Shown: positions 1 to 9,529, numbered from the stretch's first letter. The stretch: 64,000 bases of DNA from Vibrio sinaloensis (GCF_000808535.1 NZ_JWLV01000005.1:33607-97606), one strand, 5' to 3'. The notes: generated by a model not told the origin, from the letters alone. Program-made: numbers and translations.

Positions 1-1182
1 CAGCGGAGCAAACAAGTTGGCGAACAGTATCGCGAGCATGATCCCCTCTGGGTAGGCAGGGTTAAGCACACGAATACCAATCGTCATTACACCAATCAAC
101 AAGCCATACGCCCACTTACCTTTATTTGTAAACGCAGCCGAGACAGGGTCGGTGGCCATGAAAAAGGCGCCAAATGCTAAGCCGCCTAACACCAGATGCC
201 AATAGAACGGCATTGAGAACATCGGGTTCGTGTCTGAACCAATAAGATTCAAAAGCGTCGATGTGAGTAGCGCACCCAAAAACACACCAGCGACAATCCG
301 CCATGACGCAATACGCATTGCGATCAACGCTAAGCCACTCAAGGCAATCAGCAAGGTTGAGACTTCACCCATCGAGCCCGGCATGTTGCCAATAAACGCG
401 TCGGTCCAAGATATCGCATCACCACTGATGTTATTGATTAAGCCGTCTCCACCTGCCTCATACCACTGGCTGAGCGGCGTAGCGCCCGTGTACCCATCCG
501 CGGCAACCCACACCGCACCACCAGACATGTTTGCTGGGTATGCAAAATAGAGAAAAGCACGACCAGCCAGCGCAGGGTTAAGGAAATTTCGCCCCGTTCC
601 GCCAAATATTTCTTTCGCCACCACAATACCAAAAGTGATCCCAAGCGCTGCTTGCCAGAGCGGAATGGTCGGTGGCAAGGTTAATGAAAACAGGACCGAG
701 CTAACAAAAAAACCTTCATTAATTTCGTGTTTGCGAACAACAGCAAACAGTACTTCCCAAAATGCACCAACAATAAACACCGTCATATAGACGGGTAAGA
801 AATAGCTGGCGCCCAGCCACATTTGCGTCGACCAATGGCTGTCGACCATGGCTTGTGGAGAGCCAAATACCCAGCTCAACCGCCAACTTTGCTCGATTAA
901 GGCAACAAGCTCCGATTGTGAATAGGTGGCAAGTAAGGCACTAACAGCCTGATGACCAGTGTTGTACATCCCCCAAAACATGACAGGAAAGGTCGCCAAC
1001 CACACCATGATCATAATGCGTTTTAGATCGATACTATCTCGGACATGGGTTTGACCTTTATTCACCGTCCCAGGCGTATAAAAAATGGTCGCGGCGGCCT
1101 CATACAAAGGATAGAAACGCTGAAACTTTCCCCCAGCTTCAAAATGCGGCTCCCACCGCTCTAAACGGTCTTTAAGACTCAT
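1..1182 (-). CDS. nqrB: NqrB, Na+-translocating NADH:quinone reductase subunit B (3' end cut by window edge)
   Basis: Membrane subunit of the sodium-pumping NADH:quinone oxidoreductase. The visible 394 codons run to the window edge without a stop; the family is about 415 residues, so roughly 20 are missing. The start at 1180-1182 follows a GAGAGG ribosome site. Family landmarks include [10 protein letters not shown] (residues 46-55), [14 protein letters not shown] (197-210) and the flavinylation motif DGYTGAT, whose Thr235 corresponds to the covalent FMN site (Thr236 in V. cholerae). It is noticeably more divergent from the V. cholerae protein, as I remember it, than expected for the housekeeping Vibrio copy. 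No nqrA lies upstream: only 149 bp separate the start from the SPOR gene's stop. A second, paralogous nqr locus is inferred. Confidence 0.93.
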   Translation of the reverse strand, partial: MSLKDRLERWEPHFEAGGKFQRFYPLYEAAATIFYTPGTVNKGQTHVRDSIDLKRIMIMVWLATFPVMFWGMYNTGHQAVSALLATYSQSELVALIEQSWRLSWVFGSPQAMVDSHWSTQMWLGASYFLPVYMTVFIVGAFWEVLFAVVRKHEINEGFFVSSVLFSLTLPPTIPLWQAALGITFGIVVAKEIFGGTGRNFLNPALAGRAFLYFAYPANMSGGAVWVAADGYTGATPLSQWYEAGGDGLINNISGDAISWTDAFIGNMPGSMGEVSTLLIALSGLALIAMRIASWRIVAGVFLGALLTSTLLNLIGSDTNPMFSMPFYWHLVLGGLAFGAFFMATDPVSAAFTNKGKWAYGLLIGVMTIGIRVLNPAYPEGIMLAILFANLFAPL

Positions 1183-1276
1183 CACAACTACCTCTCTTTA
1201 CTTGAGCTGTAGCTTCTTACGTTGTTCGAAACCAATTGGCACAAGTTGAGTGGTAATTTCGTGTATTTTTTAAGCA

Positions 1277-1315
1277 GAAGAAAAGAAGAGAACAGCTCCG
1301 TCACTAAACGGAGCT
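1277..1315 (-). terminator. Rho-independent terminator after the SPOR-domain gene
   Basis: AGCTCCG (1294-1300) pairs with CGGAGCT (1309-1315) around an 8-base loop. On the minus strand a pyrimidine-rich tract follows. It separates the SPOR gene from nqrB, so nqrB probably has its own promoter in the roughly 95 bp downstream. Confidence 0.7.
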
Positions 1316-1331
1316 AGGATAAGGTTAGAGG

Positions 1332-2285
1332 TTACTTCACGCACATCACATTAAGCAGTGAGCTGCCTTTCAGTTGGTTGACCTTGCCGCTGTAGAATAA
1401 ACCTGTTTTCTGAGCGCCCCAATAAGGTAAGTGCATTGGCCATTTGTCTTTCGCCATCACACCAGAATCAAGCAATGCTTGCCACTCATCCGCACTCGCT
1501 AAACGCATCCCCTGTCGGTAACAGGTTTTGTACGCTCTTTCGTAACTCATACGATTCCAAGGCAAATCGTGTTCCATGTAGAACTGGTCATCGCTGAACA
1601 TGAGGTAAGGAACTTGATACTCAACCCCATTAATCGTTGTCGCTAAGCGAACCGAAACCTCAGTCTCTAGTTTTTTCTTTGGTGAGGACTTTGCCATATC
1701 GACACTCGGAGCGACCACGGCAGGTAACACGGTTGCGGCGCGAGCAACTTCTGGTTTTGGTTTAGGCGTGGCGACTGGTGCCGGCTTACTCGGGGCTTTT
1801 TGGGGATTAGATTTAGACTCAGATTTGAGAGGTTTCGCAGGTGCGCCCCTGACAATTTCACGGATAAACGCTTCTTTGTATCCTGGCTCCTTTTGGACTT
1901 GCTTAAGCTCCGAGCTGGCCACTGAAAACTGCTTATAAGGGCCAAGTAGGCAACGATAAGTCTTACCTTCTGGTTTCAGCCAGACGTCTTTTGAGATGTG
2001 TTTGTAGAGGTTTTTGGCTTTATCAAGCGAGAGTGGCTTACTGTAAACGCCACATTGGATCCAAAACTGGGACGATTGACCTTTAGGTTTCTGCTTTCCC
2101 CAAAGCCCTTTGCCGATTGGGCAAGCTTGATCCAACTGAGGCAACTCGGTCGCTGATTCCTGAATGGCATCACAGAGAAATTCTTGCGCATACACAGACG
2201 AAGAAAACACCGGCACCGTTAACAGTGCAAAGCTCAACAGTTTCACAAAAGGTCGTTTTGGCTTTACTGCCATCCTCATATCCAT
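1332..2285 (-). CDS. Secreted SPOR-domain protein
   Basis: A 317-residue protein with a signal peptide (about residues 1-33, ending VYAQ). A SPOR-like segment follows at about 70-145 (FWIQCGVYSKPLSLDKAKNL through CLLGPYKQF); this fold binds septal peptidoglycan stripped of stem peptides. A Lys/Pro/Ala-rich linker covers about 147-195. The C-terminal block of about 110 residues (YLMFSDDQFYMEHDLPWNRM, ASADEWQALL) recalls sulfatase-modifying/SUMF-like modules, but I cannot assign a function to it. Probably periplasmic and possibly at the division site. It has its own terminator. The N-terminus is uncertain because Met1, Met3 and Met5 are all possible starts. Confidence 0.75.
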   Translation of the reverse strand: MDMRMAVKPKRPFVKLLSFALLTVPVFSSSVYAQEFLCDAIQESATELPQLDQACPIGKGLWGKQKPKGQSSQFWIQCGVYSKPLSLDKAKNLYKHISKDVWLKPEGKTYRCLLGPYKQFSVASSELKQVQKEPGYKEAFIREIVRGAPAKPLKSESKSNPQKAPSKPAPVATPKPKPEVARAATVLPAVVAPSVDMAKSSPKKKLETEVSVRLATTINGVEYQVPYLMFSDDQFYMEHDLPWNRMSYERAYKTCYRQGMRLASADEWQALLDSGVMAKDKWPMHLPYWGAQKTGLFYSGKVNQLKGSSLLNVMCVK

Positions 2286-2373
2286 ACTCTACATTCCAAC
2301 CTTCTAATTCTGATCCAAGCCTTTGGATAGTGTGACATTATTGACGACTCATCGCTGAGACTAAAAATAATGC

Positions 2374-2402
2374 AAAAAAAGAGCCGTAACACGTTACGAC
2401 TC
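2374..2402 (-). terminator. Terminator of the peptide ABC transporter operon
   Basis: A near-perfect 10-bp stem (GAGTCGTAAC/GTTACGGCTC on the minus strand, 2381-2402) is followed by seven T. It lies 42 bp after the last permease gene. Confidence 0.9.
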
Positions 2403-2443
2403 TTAGTTTAGTGAGGTTTTTATATGAAAATCTAAGGGTTAGA

Positions 2444-3382
2444 TCAACCTTTGTAGATTTTCGGGTTAAATACATCACGTAGCCAGTCACCCAGAAGGTT
2501 AATCACCAACACTAGCGTCACCAACACAATGCCAGGAAACGCCGTGATCCACCAAGCACCAGAGAAGATGTAGTTAAAACCAATACTGATTAATGCACCC
2601 AACGAAGGCTGATCTACCGGCAGACCCAAACCTAGGAAAGAGAGTGCCGCTTCTGACATGATCGCGTTAGCAACCTGTACCGTTGAGATAACCAAGATCG
2701 GTGACAGACAGTTTGGTAGGATATGGCGGAACATAATACGCGGCGCTTTAAAGCCCATGACGCGCGCTGCTTCGACATACTCTTTCTTCTTCTCTGCCAA
2801 CACGGAAGCGCGTATGGTACGGGCGTATTGCGGCCACTCAGCGACACCGATAATCACCACCAGCATCACTACCGCGTATTGGCTGTAAAAGTCACTACCA
2901 AAGCTGGCTTTAAAGATGGCTGATACGATAATCGCCACCATCATGGTCGAAAACGACAACTGAACATCGGCAAAACGCATCAAGAAGCTATCAATACGAC
3001 CGCCAAAGTAACCCGCTGATAAGCCGATAACGATACCTAGAATCAGTTGAAGACCAACGGCAAGAAAACCGATCGTCAACGACAGGCGAGAGCCATACAG
3101 AATCGTCGAAAAAATGTCGCGTCCTTGTTCGTCAGTACCCAGCAGGAAGCGTTCATCGCCATCTTCCATCCAAGAAGGAGGAAGCTCCGAGTCCATGATG
3201 TCAATCGACGACAAATCATAAGGGTCGGTTGGAGAGATAACCGGCGCAGCCAAGGCCATCACCAAGAACATCATAAACACGGTAAAGCTCGCCATAGCGA
3301 CTTTATCGCGCTTAAAGTAGTACAAGAAATCCGATTGCTTGAATCGCTCCCAGCGAGAAGGAGCTGCAGCTAATTGAGTCAT
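2444..3382 (-). CDS. Peptide-type ABC transporter permease (DppC/OppC family)
   Basis: A 312-residue inner-membrane permease, the usual length for the DppC/OppC/SapC family. It has the N-terminal OppC segment (about residues 17-50), then TDEQGRDIFSTILYGSR (about 83-99) and several hydrophobic spans. The cytoplasmic EAA loop at about 204-224 (EAARVMGFKAPRIMFRHILP) docks on the ATPase. It pairs with the DppB-type permease 2 bp upstream to form the channel. Substrate is inferred from the family (peptides, possibly nickel or sugar oligomers) and cannot be set from sequence. It is the last gene of the operon. Confidence 0.9.
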   Translation of the reverse strand: MTQLAAAPSRWERFKQSDFLYYFKRDKVAMASFTVFMMFLVMALAAPVISPTDPYDLSSIDIMDSELPPSWMEDGDERFLLGTDEQGRDIFSTILYGSRLSLTIGFLAVGLQLILGIVIGLSAGYFGGRIDSFLMRFADVQLSFSTMMVAIIVSAIFKASFGSDFYSQYAVVMLVVIIGVAEWPQYARTIRASVLAEKKKEYVEAARVMGFKAPRIMFRHILPNCLSPILVISTVQVANAIMSEAALSFLGLGLPVDQPSLGALISIGFNYIFSGAWWITAFPGIVLVTLVLVINLLGDWLRDVFNPKIYKG

Positions 3383-3384
3383 GA

Positions 3385-4362
3385 TTACGCTCCTTTACCA
3401 GTTAGATTAACCGTCGGGTTGATGATGCCGTACAACAAGTCAACTATGGTGTTGGTCACCACGAAAATTAGCCCAACAAAAATGACGTATGCCGTGATAA
3501 GCGGAGTATCAACACGGTTGATTGCTTCTAGGAAAAGGAAGCCAGTTCCAGGCCACTGGAAAACGGTTTCAGTCAAAATGGTGTAAGCCACCATGGTACC
3601 GATTTGCACGCCACCCACCGTCAACACTGGCAGCATGGTATTTTTCAAAGCGTGTTGGTAATAGATCTTGTTCAGTGCCAGTCCTTTCGCCTTACCAAAC
3701 TTGATGTACTCAGAGCTGAGCACTTCCAGCATTTCTGAACGGACCAAGCGAATAAACAGTGGCAACATGATGGACGCCAGTGCGATACATGGCAGAACAA
3801 GGTGTGCTAATCCATCTAATGTAAAGTAGCCGGACTCCCAACCGAGCACATTCGCGGTCTCGCCACGTCCATAAGACGGCAGCCAGCCAAGCTCAATCGA
3901 AAAGACATACATCAGCATGATCGCGGTTAAGAACACCGGGATAGAGATACCGATACTGCTGCCCGCCATCACGATTTTGGTGAAGATACTTTTTGGATGG
4001 ATGGCCGAGTAGACGCCAAGTGGAATCGAACAGACTATGATGATCAGTGTCGCGCCAAAGACTAACTCGAGTGTCGCAACCAATTTATCAAGAATCACTT
4101 CAACCGCTGGGCGTTTGAAGAAGTACGATGTGCCTAAGTCACCTTGTAGGGCATTGCCGACAAAGCGAGTGTATTTTGTAATGAAGGGATCATTCAGACC
4201 GAGTTCGTCACGCAGAGCTTGGCGCTCTGACTCTGAAACCGATTGACCAACAAGCTCACGCAGCGGGTCTCCGAGGTTATCCTGAATGGCAAACGCCACT
4301 AAACTGATCACAAACATCACTATCAGTGCCTGAAACAGGCGCTTGACCAGAAACGAAAACAT
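3385..4362 (-). CDS. Peptide-type ABC transporter permease (DppB/OppB family)
   Basis: A 325-residue permease with an N-terminal membrane helix (MFSFLVKRLFQALIVMFVIS) typical of the DppB/OppB family and about six membrane spans in all. It carries an EAA-type loop (FGKAKGLALNKIYYQHALKN) near residue 210 and the family end TDTIVDLLYGIINP-like region. It forms the heterodimeric channel with the downstream DppC-type protein. It starts 190 bp after the binding-protein gene, with a terminator-like hairpin between, so permease expression is probably lower than binding-protein expression. Confidence 0.9.
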   Translation of the reverse strand: MFSFLVKRLFQALIVMFVISLVAFAIQDNLGDPLRELVGQSVSESERQALRDELGLNDPFITKYTRFVGNALQGDLGTSYFFKRPAVEVILDKLVATLELVFGATLIIIVCSIPLGVYSAIHPKSIFTKIVMAGSSIGISIPVFLTAIMLMYVFSIELGWLPSYGRGETANVLGWESGYFTLDGLAHLVLPCIALASIMLPLFIRLVRSEMLEVLSSEYIKFGKAKGLALNKIYYQHALKNTMLPVLTVGGVQIGTMVAYTILTETVFQWPGTGFLFLEAINRVDTPLITAYVIFVGLIFVVTNTIVDLLYGIINPTVNLTGKGA

Positions 4363-4504
4363 TCCTTGCCCCTTTAACTTTCCATAGATTTCAGTCTGCG
4401 ACTTTCTCTTTCACCGGTTGGTATTACCAAACTCGCCGCGAAATCGGTCGCAACTTTCAGTCTTAAAAATGGCACCTAACCCGACTGAAACAGAGCTAAG
4501 CACC

Positions 4505-4538
4505 AAAAAATGACCAAGCACTCTGCGAGTACTTGGTC
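4505..4538 (-). terminator. Internal terminator/attenuator between the binding-protein and permease genes
   Basis: GACCAAG-x-ACTC (4512-4523) pairs with GAGT-x-CTTGGTC (4527-4538), and six T follow on the minus strand. It lies 15 bp after the binding-protein stop and upstream of the permeases, a common place for partial termination that boosts binding protein over permease. Confidence 0.85.
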
Positions 4539-4552
4539 TAGTTCACTAGGGT

Positions 4553-6106
4553 TTACTTAACAACTAGGTCACCGAAGTATGGGAAGTTCATACCGTTGAT
4601 GATTGGACCAATCTCAACGTTACCTTTCGCTGCCCATGATGGATCTTGCCAATGTAGAGGGACAAACGCCGCTTCATTGTAAAGAATCTCTTCAACTTTC
4701 TTCAGTGCTGCACTGCGTTTCTCTAGGTCAGTCATCTTGTTGGTCTCTTCGATCAACTTGTCGACTTCTGCGTTTGAGTAGTGACCACAGTTGTATTGGC
4801 CTTTACCCGTTTCAGCATTACGCGTCATCGCTAGGAACTCAGTGAAGTTACCTGAATCTTCTGTATCTGGGTGCCAACCGATCATCAGCATATCCGCCGC
4901 ACACTTGTCGAACTCAGGCCAGTATTGCGCTTTAGGCATGGTCTTCAAGTCAACCTTGATACCGATCTTAGATAGCATAGCCGCCGATGCTTGAGCGATT
5001 TTGTCATCGTTCACGTAACGGTTGTTTGGCGCCATCATCGTTAGCGTGAAACCTTTCTCGTAACCCGCTTCTTTCATTAGCTGCTTCGCTTTCTTCAGAT
5101 CGTAGCGAGGTTTTAGATCTGGGTTGTGACCAACGAAACCAACTGGGCTTTGCTGACCCGCAGCCGTTGCCGCGCCCTTCATGACTTTCTTAGTGATGCC
5201 TTCGTTGTTGATGGCATACACAATCGCCTGACGAACTCGTACATCTTTCAGTGCTGGGTTGCTGTTTTGGTTCATTTGGAACGTAATAACACGCGTACCA
5301 GGCATGGTGTACAGATCAACATCTTTTGCTTTTTCAATACGATTGTAGTCGTTTGGTGCAACCGGTGCGATCATGTCTACATCACCAGAAAGTAGCGCTG
5401 CAACACGAGTCGCGTCTTCTTTGATTGGTACTAGAGTCAGCTTATCAACGTTACCGCCAGACGCATTGTCCCAGTAATCATCAAAACGCTCGAACGTCAC
5501 TTTAACGCCCTGTTCACGCTGAGTGATCACAAATGGACCTGTACCAGAAACGTTGGTTGATGCGAACGAGTTACCGTGCTTCACCAACTCTGCTTTGTCT
5601 TTGCCATCATCCGTTTTCCCTGAGTAGAACTTGCTATCCATTGGGAATAGGTAAGTCATGACGTTTTCGACAAGTGGGTAAACGCCATCCGTTTTGATCT
5701 CTACTTTGTAGTCACCCGCTTTGGTAATTGACTTGATTGGGCCAAAAATACCTTTAAAGTCTGGTGAGTTTTTCAAACGATCGAATGTCCAAACAACGTC
5801 GTCAGCCGTCAGCATGTTACCGGAATGGAACTTCACGCCTTGGCGAATGTTGAAGTGCATGGTTTCGCCGTCAATACGCTCCCAAGACTCAGCCAAACGA
5901 GGTTCAAATTCCATTTTCTGGTTAAAGCGAATAAGTGGATCAAATACCATGTGAGACATTTGCAGTGTGCCACCAGATAGCTGCTCATGTGGATCCAGTG
6001 ATACTGGGTCTGCATCATAAGCGACGGTAATATCTGCAGCGGCTGCACCAAAGCTAAGGCCAGCTGCCATTAAAGCCACTACCAGTTTGCTTTTCATGGT
6101 TTTCAT
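4553..6106 (-). CDS. Periplasmic substrate-binding protein, family 5 (DppA/OppA type)
   Basis: A 517-residue extracytoplasmic solute receptor of the peptide/nickel family 5. The signal peptide is at about 1-23 (cleavage near AAA-DITVAYD). The mature N-terminus has VAYDADPVSLDPHEQLSG and the family pattern FEPRLAESWE-...-FHSGNMLTADDVVWTFDR. The start has AAGGAG 9 bp upstream. It delivers its ligand to the DppB/DppC-type pair downstream. The usual ligands are di/oligopeptides, but related proteins bind haem, glutathione or chito-oligomers, so the ligand is left open. V. cholerae has a similar locus next to rep and cytochrome c5. Confidence 0.9.
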   Translation of the reverse strand: MKTMKSKLVVALMAAGLSFGAAAADITVAYDADPVSLDPHEQLSGGTLQMSHMVFDPLIRFNQKMEFEPRLAESWERIDGETMHFNIRQGVKFHSGNMLTADDVVWTFDRLKNSPDFKGIFGPIKSITKAGDYKVEIKTDGVYPLVENVMTYLFPMDSKFYSGKTDDGKDKAELVKHGNSFASTNVSGTGPFVITQREQGVKVTFERFDDYWDNASGGNVDKLTLVPIKEDATRVAALLSGDVDMIAPVAPNDYNRIEKAKDVDLYTMPGTRVITFQMNQNSNPALKDVRVRQAIVYAINNEGITKKVMKGAATAAGQQSPVGFVGHNPDLKPRYDLKKAKQLMKEAGYEKGFTLTMMAPNNRYVNDDKIAQASAAMLSKIGIKVDLKTMPKAQYWPEFDKCAADMLMIGWHPDTEDSGNFTEFLAMTRNAETGKGQYNCGHYSNAEVDKLIEETNKMTDLEKRSAALKKVEEILYNEAAFVPLHWQDPSWAAKGNVEIGPIINGMNFPYFGDLVVK

Positions 6107-6196
6107 TGCATAACTCCTTATGCGGGATTTCTATCCCTAGTTGTTGTGTGTGCTTCTGTTTTGTCCGCCTGTATTGAAAGGCGGAAGGGTCACGGC

Positions 6197-7912
6197 TTAA
6201 GCCGTTTTTACTTCTTCTCTTAAGCCAGTAAATTCTGGCATTAAAGAAATCAGTTGCTTGCTGTACTCATGCTGAGGCGAGTTGAACAATTGCTCAGTAG
6301 GCGCGACTTCCAGTAGTGTCCCCATTTGCATCACGCCAACACGGTCACACATCTGACGAATGACAGGCAAGTCGTGACTAATGAACAGCATGGTGAGGTT
6401 CAACTCATCTTGTAAGTCTTTCAACAGGTTGAGGATTTGCGCTTGTACTGAAACGTCCAAAGCTGACGTTGGCTCATCACAAATCAGCAAACGAGGACGG
6501 GTCGCCAAAGCACGAGCAATAGAAATACGCTGTCTTTGACCGCCAGAGAATTCGTGCGGATATTTCACTCCCGCCATCTGGCCCAAGCCGACGTGATCAA
6601 GGAGATCATTAACGATCTGTCTGGTTTCCGCCTCACTGTTAGTCAGCTTATGGAAACGAATAGGCTCAGCGATGATATCGAAGATTTTCATTCGCGGGTT
6701 CATCGAGGTATACGGGTTTTGGAACACCATCTGCATCTGGCGACGAAGTGGTCGACGCTCTTTCTCAGATGTTAACGACGTCAGATCGATCCCTTCAAAC
6801 GTCACTTTGCCCGAGTTTGGTTCGTACAAACCGGCGATCACTCGTGCAATGGTCGACTTACCAGAACCCGACTCTCCAACAAGACCAAACGTTTCACCCT
6901 CAAAGACTTCAAAACTAACATTGTTCGATGCCTGCACGTATTCACGGCGGCTCTCAAACAACGAGTCTTTGGTGACAAAGCGTAGGTTTACGTTCTCGAC
7001 ATTCAGCAAAGAGCCGGTGTATTCACGGTGATCTTGGCTCTGCCCTAACCAGTGATTTTTAACATCGAGCGGCTCCATCTCGTGTGCTTCTTCGATGTAG
7101 CTAACCAGTGGGAAGCGATCTAGCTTCATATCTGAACGCGGCACTGCTGAAATAAGACTGCGAGTATAAGAATGATCTGGGTTGCCGAGCACCTTCGCTG
7201 TTGGGCCAAATTCGACTAAATCACCACGGTACATAACCGCCACGCGATCCGTCACATTCGACACTACCCCCATATCGTGGGTTACCAACATACAACCCAC
7301 ATTGTTCTTGATACATAGGTCGCGAATCAGACTCAAAATCTGATCTTGGATGGAAACATCAAGTGCCGTGGTCGGTTCATCAGCGATGATAAGATCAGGC
7401 TCGCCAGCCAGTGCAATCGCAATAACCACACGCTGACGCATGCCGCCAGAAAATTGGTGAGGGTATTGTTTTAAACGGTTTTCAGGTTGTGGAATACCCA
7501 CTTGCTGCATTAAAGAAAGCGCGCGCTTGTAAGCCTCTTCATCCGACACCTTCATATTGGCATGGATGGTTTCTTTCAGTTGTTGTTCGACAGTGAATAG
7601 AGGGTTTAGCGAAGTCATCGGGTCTTGGAAAATAAAGCCGATTTTTGAGCCACGGACAGAACGCATTTGTTCTGGTGAAAGACCTGAGATGAGCTCGCCG
7701 TCAAGATAGACATCACCACTTGCGATGCGGCCTGGAGGGCTGAGAAGGTCAATCACGGCATTACCGACGGTAGACTTACCCGCGCCAGATTCCCCAACAA
7801 CACCCACAATTTCACCGCGCTCAATATTGAACGACAGTGACTTAACAGCCGCATGCACACCATGACGTGATGGGTACTCGATGCGAAGATTTTTTACTTC
7901 TAAAAGTGACAT
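6197..7912 (-). CDS. Fused double ATPase of a peptide ABC importer (DppD-DppF type)
   Basis: 571 residues with two complete nucleotide-binding domains. The first has Walker A GESGAGKST (near residue 41), signature SGGMRQR and Walker B LIIADEPT. The second has Walker A GESGSGKST (near 355), signature SGGQRQR and Walker B LLICDEPT. This equals DppD and DppF joined in one chain, as in YejF/GsiA. Both sites look catalytically intact. It is the first gene of the transporter operon, ahead of the binding protein, and energises the two permeases. A weak hairpin (6165-6184) sits between this gene and the binding-protein gene. Confidence 0.93.
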   Translation of the reverse strand: MSLLEVKNLRIEYPSRHGVHAAVKSLSFNIERGEIVGVVGESGAGKSTVGNAVIDLLSPPGRIASGDVYLDGELISGLSPEQMRSVRGSKIGFIFQDPMTSLNPLFTVEQQLKETIHANMKVSDEEAYKRALSLMQQVGIPQPENRLKQYPHQFSGGMRQRVVIAIALAGEPDLIIADEPTTALDVSIQDQILSLIRDLCIKNNVGCMLVTHDMGVVSNVTDRVAVMYRGDLVEFGPTAKVLGNPDHSYTRSLISAVPRSDMKLDRFPLVSYIEEAHEMEPLDVKNHWLGQSQDHREYTGSLLNVENVNLRFVTKDSLFESRREYVQASNNVSFEVFEGETFGLVGESGSGKSTIARVIAGLYEPNSGKVTFEGIDLTSLTSEKERRPLRRQMQMVFQNPYTSMNPRMKIFDIIAEPIRFHKLTNSEAETRQIVNDLLDHVGLGQMAGVKYPHEFSGGQRQRISIARALATRPRLLICDEPTSALDVSVQAQILNLLKDLQDELNLTMLFISHDLPVIRQMCDRVGVMQMGTLLEVAPTEQLFNSPQHEYSKQLISLMPEFTGLREEVKTA

Positions 7913-8558
7913 TAACCAGACCTCTACTGCTTCGGCAGCTTTCTGCCCTGTCTGAAAATTGAATCCATTCGAGTCAGGGAAAATCGGTATGACATCCTGA
8001 CAATTTATAAGGTCATCAATTTGGCAAAAAATTCACAGAAAAGCAACAAAGGTAGTATAAAAAGTTGAAATCGAACAAAAAACAAGCAGCATAACAAAAT
8101 AAATATGCACAACAACAAAACGATTCGTTGATCGGACCTGATGGAAAAACGCCTCCAGCCCTCTAAAATACTTACTCAGCGTTATTTATTAAGTTCTTTT
8201 CTCATTTCAACCCAAGTTTAAAAAATGAATACTAATTCAAAGAACCCCACTAGACTATGATTAACAAAAATAAAACATAAAACTATAAATAGAGACAAAG
8301 TTAGTCAATAAAACCAAATGTAACGAATTATTCCAAATTTAAATAAAGCCATAGCGAACTTGTTTGGTGACAACCACTACCTCCAATCATGTACATCAAC
8401 GCACGACTAGATCATCGTTAATGCTTAAGTATGAGAAGGTGGTGCGAGGGGTAAACCGATGCTTTTAGCATGGTCAGATAAGGCGATTTAGTTGGACTTG
8501 AGCGGACGCAAAAAGCCCTAATCTTTCGTTGCGGCCAGCCAGCCTAGAGCTTCAATAG
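7913..8558. other. Non-coding, AT-rich intergenic region
   Basis: No coding sequence, RNA gene or clear promoter was recognised here. It must hold the promoter of the minus-strand transporter operon at its left end. At its right end (about 8510-8555) is what looks like a disrupted copy of the hairpin found after each tRNA-Pro repeat: AAAAAGCCCTA...CTAGAGCTT interrupted by a GC-rich insertion. Confidence 0.5.
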
Positions 8559-8633
8559 TGGTCGGTGAAGAGACATATTCTAAACATCAGGCGAACCCCG
8601 CTCTGGGTTCGAATCGACTATATTACAAATAGC

Positions 8634-8660
8634 AAAAAGCCCTAGCATTTCTGCTACGGC
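8634..8660 (-). terminator. Hairpin terminator, repeat unit A
   Basis: On the minus strand GCCGTAGCA-GAAA-TGCTAGGGC (8639-8660) is followed by TTTTTG. Stem GCC/GGC plus TAGCA/TGCTA with a small mismatch. Confidence 0.7.
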
Positions 8661-8744
8661 TTTTCAAATAGTGATCGGTGAAGAGACATTCCTTGAACAT
8701 CAGACGAACCCCGCTTTGAGTTCGAATCGACTAAATGCAAATAG

Positions 8745-8772
8745 AAAAAAGCCCTAGCATTTCTGCTACGGC
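8745..8772 (-). terminator. Hairpin terminator, repeat unit B
   Basis: The same hairpin as in unit A (8751-8772), followed by six T on the minus strand. Confidence 0.7.
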
Positions 8773-8858
8773 TTTCCTAATAGTGGCCGGTGAAGAGACA
8801 TTCCTTGAACATCAGACGAACCCCGCTTTGAGTTCGAATCGACTATATTACAAACAGC

Positions 8859-8885
8859 AAAAAGCCCTAGTCTTTCGACTAGGGC
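8859..8885 (-). terminator. Terminator directly after the last tRNA-Pro
   Basis: A perfect 9-bp stem GCCCTAGTC/GACTAGGGC with TTTC loop (8864-8885) is followed by five T on the minus strand. It is the strongest of the series and likely the main terminator of the tRNA operon. Confidence 0.85.
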
Positions 8886-8893
8886 TTCAATAG

Positions 8894-8970
<77 letters not shown>

Positions 8971-9023
8971 ACTTGTGTTTTGTTCCAATTTATCGGAACA
9001 GGAAACCGAAGTTACCTAAATAA

Positions 9024-9100
9024 TGGGGTGGCTAACGGGACTTGAACCCGCGACAACTGGAATCACAATCCAGGGCTCTACCAACTGAGCTATAGCCACC
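9024..9100 (-). tRNA. tRNA-His (anticodon GUG)
   Basis: Cloverleaf with acceptor GTGGCTA/TAGCCAC, the extra G(-1) opposite C73, anticodon loop TTGTGAT, encoded CCA. Identical to the copy at 9294-9370. Confidence 0.97.
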
Positions 9101-9145
9101 GCTAACTTTTTGAGTTTACCGCTAAATCAGCGTTAAACGAAATAG

Positions 9146-9222
<77 letters not shown>

Positions 9223-9293
9223 ACAATGTTTTATCTCAACGTATTGAGAAAGGGAGCTAAGCTACCGAATCTACCTTTATAAGAAAAGGTAAA

Positions 9294-9370
9294 TGGGGTG
9301 GCTAACGGGACTTGAACCCGCGACAACTGGAATCACAATCCAGGGCTCTACCAACTGAGCTATAGCCACC
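9294..9370 (-). tRNA. tRNA-His (anticodon GUG), second copy
   Basis: Same sequence as 9024-9100, with encoded CCA and G(-1). Confidence 0.97.
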
Positions 9371-9402
9371 ACTGATTTTTCACCGATAAACCTTTAGGCG
9401 AT

Positions 9403-9479
<77 letters not shown>

Positions 9480-9500
9480 ATGCCCCATCGGCGGAGTGGA

Positions 9501-9529
9501 ATAATACGTATATCACACTAGGGCGTCTA
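9501..9529 (-). promoter_or_regulatory. Promoter of the tRNA-Arg-His-Pro operon
   Basis: On the minus strand a -35-like TAGACG (9524-9529), 17 bp, and a -10 TATTAT (9501-9506). A GC-rich stretch lies downstream (about 9481-9495), typical of stringently controlled stable-RNA promoters. Position relative to tRNA-Arg supports it; the -35 match is partial. Confidence 0.6.

Larger units (their letters stand above)
8559..8893 (-). repeat. Three tandem tRNA-Pro-linked repeats with hairpins
   Basis: Three units begin at 8559, 8672 and 8784, with the real tRNA-Pro 3' end at 8894. The spacing is 113, 112 and 110 bp. Each unit starts (plus-strand view) with a copy of the tRNA-Pro 3' end (TGGTCGGTGAAGAG or a 1-base variant). 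It then keeps a T-arm-like GTTCGAATC and ends in a GCC-rich hairpin with T-run. The body between is not tRNA. The layout resembles the tRNA-linked rtT repeats after E. coli tyrT. They lie downstream of the tRNA operon in transcription order. Confidence 0.85.

Noticed and set aside
1198..1263. Short open stretch before nqrB reading LVPIGFEQRKKLQLK, which recalls VPIGNYE of NqrA.
   Set aside because: Only four consecutive residues match and the frame is 22 codons; too short to call an nqrA remnant.
6165..6184. CCGCCT/AGGCGG hairpin between the ATPase and binding-protein genes.
   Set aside because: Short stem without a proper T-run; mentioned under the ATPase but not called as a terminator.
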